Positions 21,496-30,292 of a stretch of DNA of 55,699 bases are shown one piece after another. A model generated the notes under the pieces. The model was not told the DNA's origin and did not search any database. It worked only from the letters and a program-made list of their open reading frames with translations. The stretch comes from Gammaproteobacteria bacterium (lineage in GTDB: Bacteria; Pseudomonadota; Gammaproteobacteria; Steroidobacterales; Steroidobacteraceae), in contig JAGWMP010000002.1 in assembly GCA_028871705.1 (NCBI GenBank), positions 1 to 55,699 on the forward strand, written 5' to 3'. The position numbers were made by a program, and so were the translations under genes. Within the stretch, counting starts at the first letter, position 1. Every line of letters starts with the position of its first letter.

Positions 21496-22857
21496 TCACC
21501 GGATGCCGCGGCGCTCCAGCATGCTCGGCTGGTAATCCTCGGGCGAGCGCTTGATGTCGAAATTGTAGGACTTGGGCTCCTCGTTCTGCAGGCCGAGAGC
21601 GAGGTAGCGTCCGTTGGAAAGGTCCATGACCAGCTCGAGCGTCGTCCACAGCGACGGCAGATCGTAGTAGTTCATGGCGTGCCCTTCCTGCACCCGGTAG
21701 AGCTGCCCGCGCGCGTCGTAGCAGTCGACCGCGAGGATCTGCCAGGAATCCTCGTCCACGTACAGCGTGCGGCGGCTGTAGAGGTGGCTCTGGCCGGGCT
21801 TCAACTTCGAGTCGACCACCCACACCCGGTGCAGCTCGTAGCGCGCCAGGTCCTGGTTCAGGTGGTTCTTGTGCAGCATGTCGCTGTACTTGATCTTCGG
21901 ATCCTGCAACCGGTAGGCGTTGTAGGGGACGTACATCTCCTTCTTGCCGACGATCGTCCAGTCGTAGCGCTGCGGGCTGCCGTTGTACATGTCGAACTGG
22001 TCGGCGGTGCGCAGGTTGTCGGCGTTGGTGCCCGGGTTGTCGAAGGCGACGTTGGGCGCGCGGCGCACGCGGCGCTGTCCGGGGTTGTACACCCAGGCGC
22101 GGCGGTTCTCTTTCGACTGATCGAGGGTCTCCTGCACAAGCAGGATCTCGCCCGCGAGGCGCGCCGGCGCGGTGGTCTCCTGCGTGAAGTAGAGCAGGAT
22201 GTTGTTCATCTTCGCCTCGGTCATGCCGGGCTCGTAGTACTGGAAGTAGAACTCCTCCTTGAAGTTCACGAGCGTGAAGCTGCCGCTCGCGGTGAGCGGC
22301 GCCTGGCCGACCTCGAGCGCGGCGGCGAGCCCGCGCCAGCGCGTCACGTGGTTCCAGTAGATCTCGACGCCCGATTGCGGGATCGGGAACGGCACGCCGC
22401 CGAGCGCGCCGGTGATGCCGTTGCCGTCGGGCACGAGCCGGCCGCTCACGGCATTGCGCCTGGTGGCCTCGTAGACGTGCTCGGGGGCCGCGGCGCTGCG
22501 GCGCGTCTGGTACACGATCATCTTGTAGTCGGGATAGGTCTTGAAGAGCGCCTTGTGCCCCTCGGTGAGCCTGGCGGTGTACTGCGCCATGTTGGCCGCG
22601 GTGATCGTGAACAGCGGCTTGTCGGCGGCGTACGGGTCGGGGTGATGGTCGCCCGAGTGGTAGTTGGGAAAGCCCGCATCGGCGGCAGACTTGAGGCCCC
22701 CCGTCCAGGCGGGAATCGTGCCGTCGGCGTTACCGGCCTTCTCGCCCCCGAGCGGCGTCAGGTCCGCGCCGAGCCGCGCGGCTTCCTGCGGGCTCACCGC
22801 CCCGTACGCCACCGGCGCCATGAGGAGCGCCGCCGTCAAGCTGATCACCGTCTTCAT
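21496..22857 (-). CDS. DUF1329-domain protein (outer-membrane lipoprotein-sorting-like), exported
   Basis: MKTVISLTAALLMAPVAYGAVSPQEAARLGADLTPLGGEKAGNADGTIPAWTGG...; DUF1329 hallmark. Confidence 0.92.
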   Translation of the reverse strand: MKTVISLTAALLMAPVAYGAVSPQEAARLGADLTPLGGEKAGNADGTIPAWTGGLKSAADAGFPNYHSGDHHPDPYAADKPLFTITAANMAQYTARLTEGHKALFKTYPDYKMIVYQTRRSAAAPEHVYEATRRNAVSGRLVPDGNGITGALGGVPFPIPQSGVEIYWNHVTRWRGLAAALEVGQAPLTASGSFTLVNFKEEFYFQYYEPGMTEAKMNNILLYFTQETTAPARLAGEILLVQETLDQSKENRRAWVYNPGQRRVRRAPNVAFDNPGTNADNLRTADQFDMYNGSPQRYDWTIVGKKEMYVPYNAYRLQDPKIKYSDMLHKNHLNQDLARYELHRVWVVDSKLKPGQSHLYSRRTLYVDEDSWQILAVDCYDARGQLYRVQEGHAMNYYDLPSLWTTLELVMDLSNGRYLALGLQNEEPKSYNFDIKRSPEDYQPSMLERRGIR

Positions 22858-22904
22858 CGCAGCCCCCTCCATAGCCCATGCACGCCCATCGGGGCGCGCG
22901 CGGC

Positions 22905-25031
22905 TCAGAATGAGAATTTGACGGACGCCGCGAGAAAATCGCGATCGCCCAGCAGGTTGTACTGACCGGCGCCACCGTAGTGGGTGTAGGAGACGTCGAA
23001 CTCCCAGCGCTGCCGCGTGCTCGCGGTCACACCGACGGTGCTCCCATAGCGGCCGGCGAGGAACGCGCCTCCGGGACCGGGCGACACGCCGCTCACGTCC
23101 TGACTCCAGGTGAAGTGCGGCAGCAGGTTCCAGTCGCCGATGAGGTTGTCGTACTCGAGGCGGCCGGCGAGCACGTAGCCCCAGGCGAAGTCGCTCGCGA
23201 ACGCCGAGCCCGGGATGACGCACTGGAAGCCCGCGTTGACGCACTGGCCGTTGACCGCCGGGAACTCCGGGTAGCCGCCGAGGTTCGGGTTGCCGCTGAG
23301 CGTGCCCGGCCCGCCGAAGCGCAATCCGAAGCCCTGGGGACCGCCCGAGTACTTGTTCGGCAGCGAGGCGTAGTCGGCCCCGGCCTCGGCGACCAGGACA
23401 GCCTGGGAGGCCTTGAGGACGTTGGCCCATACCTGGGTCGCGGTGACGTCGAAGTGCCAGGTGTCCTTGAGCTCATAGCCCTGTACGGTCTGCCCGAGCC
23501 CGTAGAGGCCGAACTGGTTGCAGCCCGTGATGGGCGTGGCGGAGGCCGGAACGCAGCGCCCGGGACCGGTGGTCGGCTCGCCGAGCAGCTTCGCGATCCC
23601 CGTCTCGAAGGGGCTGAGCGAGGCATAGATCAGCTCGGGCAGATCCAGCTGCAGCGGCACGTCGTGACGGTAGGCGACCTCGCCCTGCAGCGCGGTACCC
23701 GTCGCCTGGATCTGGGTGTTGAACGAGAGTCCCAGCATCTTGATATTGGTCGGGAACTGCTCGACGTAGCCCTGGGAGGCGGCGTACTCGTTGGCCGCGA
23801 TGTTGCTCGCCTGGTTGTTGACGTTGCCGCCGGCGCGCAGGGTGTTGGCGCCGATGGTGGCGTACTCGGTCGCGGTGGCTGCGCTCAGATTTCCGCCCTG
23901 CGTCGCGGCGGCCTGCTGCCCGACGGCGGCGCCCGTCGCGACCGCCTCCGCGAACGGCAGCCCGGCGGCGAGCGCCTGCGCGGCGGCGCCCACGGCGTTG
24001 ACGGCGCCCCAGGCGTTGCCGAAGCCCACCTGCGAGCCCGACTGGATGGAGATGAGGGGCAGCCTGCTCGTGTAGTTGAGGAAGTAGAAGCCGAGCTCGG
24101 TGCCCTGGCTGAAGTTCGGCAGGTACCACTTGAACTTGATGCCCGCCTGGCCGGAGTTGGGGGGGCGTTCGTCCGGCAGCCGCGGGATCGCCTGGAAGTT
24201 GCTGATGAGACCGCCGCCGAGCGGGCTGAAATCGACACCCTGATCGGAGAGCGCGCCGAAGCCGAGCACGATCTTGTTGCCGCCGGCGCCGGCGATGTCG
24301 TTGGTGCTGAAGTAGGCGCCATCGGGCTCGATGATGTCCTGGTGCCAGTCGAAGAGGTACAGCAGCTGCGTGCTCAGGTTCTTGGTGAGCTGCAGGTTGA
24401 GCACCACCGACTCATCCGGCAGCAGCGCCTGCTTGAGCTCGGCGCCGGGCACCTGCAGAGCCGTCACGTCGAAGTAGTCGACCTGATTGAGACCTCCCGG
24501 GATGAACGTGCTTTCACCCCAGTCGATGACCTGGCGGCCGACCCGCAGCTCCGATGGCATCGAGCCCATGTTCCAGCGCAGGTAGCCGAAGGCATCCAGC
24601 AGCCGTGTGTAGCTGCCGACCACGTCCTTGGCGCCCTGCGAGAGCGGAGTGCGCTCGGCGAACCCGCCCATGACGTAGAAATCGTAGAGGCCCGAGCCGC
24701 GCACGAACACGCCGGCCTTTTCCTTATAGTTGAGCGAGAGCTCGGTGACGCCGGTGAGCGCCTCGGTGAAGGTACTGCCCTTGGCGTAGTTCAGGTCGCC
24801 GTCGTCGATGTTGGGTCCGTAGCCGCACCCTCCGTCGGCGATGGCGATGAACGCGCAATTGCGTCCGCCGATGCGCCACCCCTGGCCGTAGCCAATGGTG
24901 GTGTCCCACGAGCCGCTCCAGTCCCCTGACGAGAAATCGACTGCCCGCGCCTGCGGTGCCGCGCACAATGCCAGGCAGACCGCCGCGGGGGCGATCAGCA
25001 GCCCGCGACGCCCCATGTGAACTTTCCTCAT
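22905..25031 (-). CDS. DUF1302-family outer-membrane beta-barrel protein
   Basis: Signal peptide; GDWSGSWDTTIGYGQGWRI, LRVGRQVIDWGESTFIPGGLNQVDYFDV; C-terminal FLAASVKFSF. Confidence 0.93.
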   Translation of the reverse strand: MRKVHMGRRGLLIAPAAVCLALCAAPQARAVDFSSGDWSGSWDTTIGYGQGWRIGGRNCAFIAIADGGCGYGPNIDDGDLNYAKGSTFTEALTGVTELSLNYKEKAGVFVRGSGLYDFYVMGGFAERTPLSQGAKDVVGSYTRLLDAFGYLRWNMGSMPSELRVGRQVIDWGESTFIPGGLNQVDYFDVTALQVPGAELKQALLPDESVVLNLQLTKNLSTQLLYLFDWHQDIIEPDGAYFSTNDIAGAGGNKIVLGFGALSDQGVDFSPLGGGLISNFQAIPRLPDERPPNSGQAGIKFKWYLPNFSQGTELGFYFLNYTSRLPLISIQSGSQVGFGNAWGAVNAVGAAAQALAAGLPFAEAVATGAAVGQQAAATQGGNLSAATATEYATIGANTLRAGGNVNNQASNIAANEYAASQGYVEQFPTNIKMLGLSFNTQIQATGTALQGEVAYRHDVPLQLDLPELIYASLSPFETGIAKLLGEPTTGPGRCVPASATPITGCNQFGLYGLGQTVQGYELKDTWHFDVTATQVWANVLKASQAVLVAEAGADYASLPNKYSGGPQGFGLRFGGPGTLSGNPNLGGYPEFPAVNGQCVNAGFQCVIPGSAFASDFAWGYVLAGRLEYDNLIGDWNLLPHFTWSQDVSGVSPGPGGAFLAGRYGSTVGVTASTRQRWEFDVSYTHYGGAGQYNLLGDRDFLAASVKFSF

Positions 25032-25246
25032 GTCTCCCCCTGCTGCCTTGCGGCCCGGCGCCTGTGTCCGGGATATCTGATTTGCGACTGGTTCGCTGCT
25101 GGCGCCTGCACGCCGGGTTCTTGTTTGTTCCGCAACACAAGACCTGCGCGTCGGAGTCTACGACTCGGCCACGCGGGGCGGCAAGCAGCTGGCGAATCAG
25201 CGTCCTATGATGTACCGCCGCCACTACCGGGCGGCGCCAGGCAGCC

Positions 25247-26059
25247 GTGGCGCAAATGGATACTTTCACCGGCAGGACCGTTCTGATCACCGGAGCCTCG
25301 ACCGGCATCGGGCGCGCGCTCGCGCTCGAGCTGGCCCGCGCCGGGGCGCGGCTCGCGCTCACTGCGCGCGACGCGGCGCGCCTTGGCGCCACGGCCGCGG
25401 AGTGTGCGGCGCTCGGCGCCGAGGTACTCGCCGTTCCCGGGGACGTCGCCGTCGCCGCGGACTGCCGCACGGCCGTCGCGCGCACGGTGGAGCGCTTCGG
25501 CGCCCTCGACGTGCTGGTGAACAACGCCGGCATGACCATGTGGGCGCGCTTCGATCAGCTCGCCGACCTCGGGGGTCTCGAGCGGCTGCTCGCGGTCAAC
25601 TACCTCGGCGCGGCGCGCGTGACCGCGGCGGCGCTGCCGTATCTCAAGAGCGCGCGCGGGCTGATCGTGGCGGTGGCGAGCATCGCCGGACTCACCGGCG
25701 TACCCGAGCGTACCGGCTATGCCGCCAGCAAGCACGCCATGGTCGGCTTCTTCGAGTCGCTGCGCATCGAGCTCGAGAGCTGCGGCGTCGGCGTGACGAT
25801 CGTGGCCCCGGACTTCGTCAAGAGCGAGCTGCACAAGGCGGCCCTCGGACCCGACGGCCGCCCCCTCGGCAAGACCCCGATGGACGAGCCGCGCATCATG
25901 ACCAGCGAGGAATGCGCGCACCTCATGATGGGGGCGATCGCCAGGCGCCAGCGCCTCCTCATCACCTCGCGACGCGGGCGGCTCGGGCGCTGGGCGCGCC
26001 TGGTGGCACCGGGCCTGGTCGATTCACTCGCCGCCCGCGCCATTCGCCTGCGGCGCTGA
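25247..26059 (+). CDS. Short-chain dehydrogenase/reductase
   Basis: VLITGASTGIGRALA, NNAG, YAASKHA. Confidence 0.93.
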   Translation: MAQMDTFTGRTVLITGASTGIGRALALELARAGARLALTARDAARLGATAAECAALGAEVLAVPGDVAVAADCRTAVARTVERFGALDVLVNNAGMTMWARFDQLADLGGLERLLAVNYLGAARVTAAALPYLKSARGLIVAVASIAGLTGVPERTGYAASKHAMVGFFESLRIELESCGVGVTIVAPDFVKSELHKAALGPDGRPLGKTPMDEPRIMTSEECAHLMMGAIARRQRLLITSRRGRLGRWARLVAPGLVDSLAARAIRLRR

Positions 26060-26078
26060 GCGCGCGGCGCCCGCGCCC

Positions 26079-26612
26079 TCACTCGAAGGCGATCGCCGGC
26101 AGATCGAGCGCGATGAGGAAGTACTCGAACAGGTGCTGGATCACGCGGATCTGGTTGTGGAGGCGATGATCGCTCTCGAGCAGGTGCAGCGCCGCACGGT
26201 TGCTCTGCGCGAAGCGCACGCTGTGCTCGAACGGCACCACCTCGTCGCGCCAGCCGTGCACCACCGCCGCCGGACAGTCGACGCCGCCGGCGCGCAGCTC
26301 CGGCAACCCCTCGAGGTACAGCGCCGGCGCCATGAGAAACACGCCACGGGCGTGCAGCAGCGAGGCGGAGGCGACCGCCACGTAGCCGCCCATGCTCGAG
26401 CCGACCAGCACCAGGTCGCCGGCCAGCTCCTTGCAGAAGTCGACCAGCTTCGCGACGCGCGCGCGCGGCTGGTCGATGCCGCGGTAGTCGACCGAGTGCG
26501 CCTCGTAGCCCTCGCTGCGCGCCACTTCCGCGAGCGCGGTGATCTTGCGTCCCCAGGGACCGCTTTCCTGTCCGTGGGAAAAGACGACGTGACGGGTCAC
26601 GAACGCCTCCAC
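26079..26612 (-). CDS. Small alpha/beta hydrolase
   Basis: VVFSHGQESGPWG, LVGSSMGGYVA nucleophile elbow, VVHGWRDEVVP; start (GTG) inferred. Confidence 0.8.
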   Translation of the reverse strand: MEAFVTRHVVFSHGQESGPWGRKITALAEVARSEGYEAHSVDYRGIDQPRARVAKLVDFCKELAGDLVLVGSSMGGYVAVASASLLHARGVFLMAPALYLEGLPELRAGGVDCPAAVVHGWRDEVVPFEHSVRFAQSNRAALHLLESDHRLHNQIRVIQHLFEYFLIALDLPAIAFE

Positions 26613-26656
26613 GCTGCCGCCGCCGGGCTTGGGTGCCGGATCCGCATGGGCGAATA

Positions 26657-29600
26657 ATGCAGGCAATGGAAACGTTAAGCCAATCGGAAACGGCAAGCGC
26701 GCGGGCGCCGGGCTGGCAGTTCTGGATCGATCGCGGCGGCACCTTCACCGACGTGGTCGCCCTCGCACCCGACGGTGCGCTGCACATCCGCAAGGTGCTG
26801 TCGGCGCCCGCCGGCAGCGGCGCTGACGCCGATCCGGGCCTCGCCGCCGCGCGCGAGCTGCGCGCCGCGTTGGACCCCGGGGCGCCGGTCGTGGAAGTGA
26901 AGGTCGGGACCACCGTGGCAACCAACGCGCTGCTGACGCGCGGTGGCGAGCCGGTGGTGCTCCTCACCACCGCCGGCTTCGCCGATGCGCTGCGCGTCGG
27001 CTACCAGAACCGCCCCGACATCTTCGCGCGCCGCATCGTGCTGCCGCAGCCGCTCTATACCGCGGTCATCGAGGCCGAGGAACGCATCGACGCCGACGGG
27101 CGCGTGCTCGTGCCGCTCGCCCTCGAGCGGCTGCGGGCGGACCTCACGCGCGCGCGGCGCGCCGGACGGCGCGCGCTCGCCATCGTGTTCATGCACGGCT
27201 GGCGCCACGGCGCGCATGAGCGCGCCGCCGCGGCCCTCGCCCGCGAGCTCGGCTTCGAGGAAGTCTCGGTGTCGCACGAGCTCTCGCCGCTGGTGCGCTA
27301 CGTGACGCGCGGCGACACCACGGTGCTCAACGCCTACCTGGCGCTGCCGCTGCGCGTCTACGTCGGGGGCCTCAGGGCGCAGCTCGCCGCGCTCGACAGC
27401 GGCGCGCGTCTCGCCTTCATGCAGAGCAACGGCGGCTTGGCGGACGCGGCCGCGTTCCACGCCCTCGCGAGCGTGCTGTCGGGGCCGGCGGGCGGACTGA
27501 TCGGCATGCACTGGGTGGGCGAGCGCGTGGGTACGCCGAAGCTCATCGGCTTCGACATGGGCGGCACCTCGACCGACGTCTCGCTCATCGACGGTGCGCT
27601 GCCGCAGCGATTCGAGCACACCATCGCCGGGGTGCGCCTCACGCAGCCGATGCTCGACGTGCACACCATCGCCGCCGGCGGCGGCTCCATCCTGAGCTAC
27701 CGCGACGGGCGCTTCGCGGTGGGTCCGGCCTCGGCGGGCGCGGCTCCGGGACCGGCGTGCTACCGGCGCGGCGGGCCGCTCACGCTCACCGACGTGCAGG
27801 TGCTGCTCGGGCACCTGCGCCCCGACACCCTGCCGGCGCTGTTCGGCAACGACGGCCGCGCGCGCATCGACGCCGAGGTGGTCGCGGACAGGTTCGCGGC
27901 GCTCGCGGCCGAGGTGAGCGCGCGGGTGGCGCACGGCTGCTCGGCGGAGCTCGTGGCGGAGTCGTTCCTCGAGGTCGGCGTCGAGTCGATGGCCAATGCC
28001 ATCCGCCAGGTGTCGGCGCGCCAGGGGCTCGATGCCGGCGACTTCACGCTGTTCTGCTTCGGCGGGGCGGCCGGCCAGCACGCCTGCCGCGTGGCGCAGG
28101 CCGCCGGGATGCGCCGGGTGCTGGTGCATCCGCTCGCGAGCGTGCTGTCGGCATTCGGCATCGGCGTGGCGGACCGCCTGGCAGTGCGCCGCGCGAGTCT
28201 GCGGGCGCCGCTCACCGCGGCCGGCCTCGGGGAGGCGCGCCTCGAGCTCGAGCGCCTCGAGGCGCGCGCGCGCGCCGAGCTCGCCGCGTTCGCCGCGGCG
28301 CCCGAACGGGTGCGGGTGGCATGGCTGCTCGAGGTGCGCGCCGGCGACAGCGAAGTGACGCTCTCGGTGGCCTATGGCGCGCTCGGGGAGGTGCGCGAGC
28401 GCTTCCACGCCGAGCACCTGAAGCGCTTCGGCTTCGCCGCCCACAGCCTCGAGGCGGTGATCGAGGCGGTGCGCGCCGAGGCGCGCCTCACTTCGCTCGA
28501 CGGCGCAAGGCTGACAATCCCCGCGCCGGCGGTGCCGGCGGCCCTGCCGCCGACCGCGCGCGCCTGGTTCGCGGGCTGGCGCGAGGTGCCGCTCGTCTCG
28601 ATGGCGACTCTGGAGGAGACGCTTGCGGGACCTGCGCTCATCGTCGAGCCGCACAGCACCGTGGTGCTCGAGAGCGGCTGGCAGGCGCGCCGCCTCGAGG
28701 GCGGGGAGCTCCTGCTCGAGAGCCAGGCAGCCGCCGGCGGCGGCGGCGAGCACGCCGCCGATCCGGCGCGCATCGAGATCTCCAACAATCTCTTCATGCA
28801 CATCGCCGAGCAGATGGGCGAGGTGCTCAAAGCCACCGCCCAGTCGGTGAACATCCGCGAGCGCCTCGACTACTCCTGCGCGCTGTTCGACGCGCAGGGG
28901 GGCCTGGTCGCCAACGCGCCGCACATGCCGGTGCACCTGGGGTCGATGGGCGCGAGCGTGCGCGCGGTCATCGAGGCGCGGCGCGGGCAGCTGCGGCCCG
29001 GGGACTCCTGGCTCCTCAACAGTCCCTACCACGGCGGCACCCATCTGCCCGACATGACCGTGGTCACGCCGGTCTTCAGCGGCGGCGGCGCTGCGCCCGA
29101 CTTCTTCGTCGCCTCGCGCGCCCACCACGCCGACATCGGCGGGGTGACGCCGGGCTCAATGCCGCCCTTCAGCCGCGACATAGAAGAGGAAGGGGCGCTG
29201 TTCGAGTGTTTCCACATGGTGGAGGACTCGCGGCTGAGGGAGCGGGAGCTGCGCGCCGCGCTCGCCGCCGGACGCTGGCCGGCGCGCCGCCCCGCGCAGA
29301 ACCTCGCGGATCTGCGCGCGCAGCTCGCCGCCAACGCGCGCGGCATCGCCGAGATCGGCCGCGCGCTCGAGCGCTACGGGCTCGCCGGCCTCAGCGCCCG
29401 CATGCGCGAGGTGCAGGACAACGCCGCGCTCGCGGTGCGCGAGTGCCTCGGTGCGTGCTCGAGCGGCGAGTTCCGCTACGAGATGGACGGCGGCTTCTGC
29501 GTCGCGGTGCGCATCGACATCGACCGCGACGCGCGCCGCGCGCGCATCGATTTCACCGGCTCCTCGCCCCAGGGCCCGCACAACTTCAACGCCCCGCGCG

Positions 29601-30292
29601 CCGTGTGCGTGGCGGCGGTGCTGTACGTGTTCCGCACGCTGATCGAGCGGCCGATTCCGCTCAATGAGGGTTGCCTCGAGCCGCTCGAGATCGTCATCCC
29701 GCCGGGCTCGATGCTCGATCCGCGGCCGCCGGCGGCGGTGGCCGCCGGCAACGTCGAGACCTCGCAGTGCATCGTGGACGCGCTCTACGGCGCGCTCGGT
29801 ATCCTCGCCGCCTCCCAGGGAACGATGAACAACCTCACCTTCGGGGACGAGCGGCTGCAGTACTACGAGACGATCTGCGGCGGCGCCGGGGCGGGGCCGG
29901 ATTTCGACGGCTGCGATGCGGTGCACACGCACATGACCAACTCGCGCCTCACCGATCCGGAGATCCTCGAGGCGCAGTACCCGGTACTGGTGCGCGAGTT
30001 CGCGATCCGCCGCGGCTCGGGCGGCGCCGGCCGCCACCACGGCGGCGACGGCGTGGTGCGCAGGCTCGAGTTCCGTGCGCCCTTCACGGGCGCACTGCTC
30101 GCCAATCACCGGCGCATCGCGCCCTTCGGGCTCGCGGGGGGAGCGCCGGGGGCGTGCGGCGCGGCCCACATCCGCCGTGCGGCGGGCGGCGCGCTCGAAA
30201 CCCTCGGCGCCACGGCCCGTTTCGAGGTGGCGCCGGGGGACGAGCTCACGATCCTCACCCCGGGCGGGGGCGGCTTCGGCAAGAGTGACTAG
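26657..30292 (+). CDS. 5-oxoprolinase/hydantoinase, fused HyuA-HyuB type
   Basis: FWIDRGGTFTDVVALAPDG, GFDMGGTSTDVSLID; C-terminal HyuB LNSPYHGGTHLPDMTVVTPV; 1211 aa. Confidence 0.93.
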   Translation: MQAMETLSQSETASARAPGWQFWIDRGGTFTDVVALAPDGALHIRKVLSAPAGSGADADPGLAAARELRAALDPGAPVVEVKVGTTVATNALLTRGGEPVVLLTTAGFADALRVGYQNRPDIFARRIVLPQPLYTAVIEAEERIDADGRVLVPLALERLRADLTRARRAGRRALAIVFMHGWRHGAHERAAAALARELGFEEVSVSHELSPLVRYVTRGDTTVLNAYLALPLRVYVGGLRAQLAALDSGARLAFMQSNGGLADAAAFHALASVLSGPAGGLIGMHWVGERVGTPKLIGFDMGGTSTDVSLIDGALPQRFEHTIAGVRLTQPMLDVHTIAAGGGSILSYRDGRFAVGPASAGAAPGPACYRRGGPLTLTDVQVLLGHLRPDTLPALFGNDGRARIDAEVVADRFAALAAEVSARVAHGCSAELVAESFLEVGVESMANAIRQVSARQGLDAGDFTLFCFGGAAGQHACRVAQAAGMRRVLVHPLASVLSAFGIGVADRLAVRRASLRAPLTAAGLGEARLELERLEARARAELAAFAAAPERVRVAWLLEVRAGDSEVTLSVAYGALGEVRERFHAEHLKRFGFAAHSLEAVIEAVRAEARLTSLDGARLTIPAPAVPAALPPTARAWFAGWREVPLVSMATLEETLAGPALIVEPHSTVVLESGWQARRLEGGELLLESQAAAGGGGEHAADPARIEISNNLFMHIAEQMGEVLKATAQSVNIRERLDYSCALFDAQGGLVANAPHMPVHLGSMGASVRAVIEARRGQLRPGDSWLLNSPYHGGTHLPDMTVVTPVFSGGGAAPDFFVASRAHHADIGGVTPGSMPPFSRDIEEEGALFECFHMVEDSRLRERELRAALAAGRWPARRPAQNLADLRAQLAANARGIAEIGRALERYGLAGLSARMREVQDNAALAVRECLGACSSGEFRYEMDGGFCVAVRIDIDRDARRARIDFTGSSPQGPHNFNAPRAVCVAAVLYVFRTLIERPIPLNEGCLEPLEIVIPPGSMLDPRPPAAVAAGNVETSQCIVDALYGALGILAASQGTMNNLTFGDERLQYYETICGGAGAGPDFDGCDAVHTHMTNSRLTDPEILEAQYPVLVREFAIRRGSGGAGRHHGGDGVVRRLEFRAPFTGALLANHRRIAPFGLAGGAPGACGAAHIRRAAGGALETLGATARFEVAPGDELTILTPGGGGFGKSD

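Noticed and set aside
26675-29128. 817-aa minus-strand ORF
   Set aside because: Antisense to the clearly coding 5-oxoprolinase gene; no domain-like pattern.
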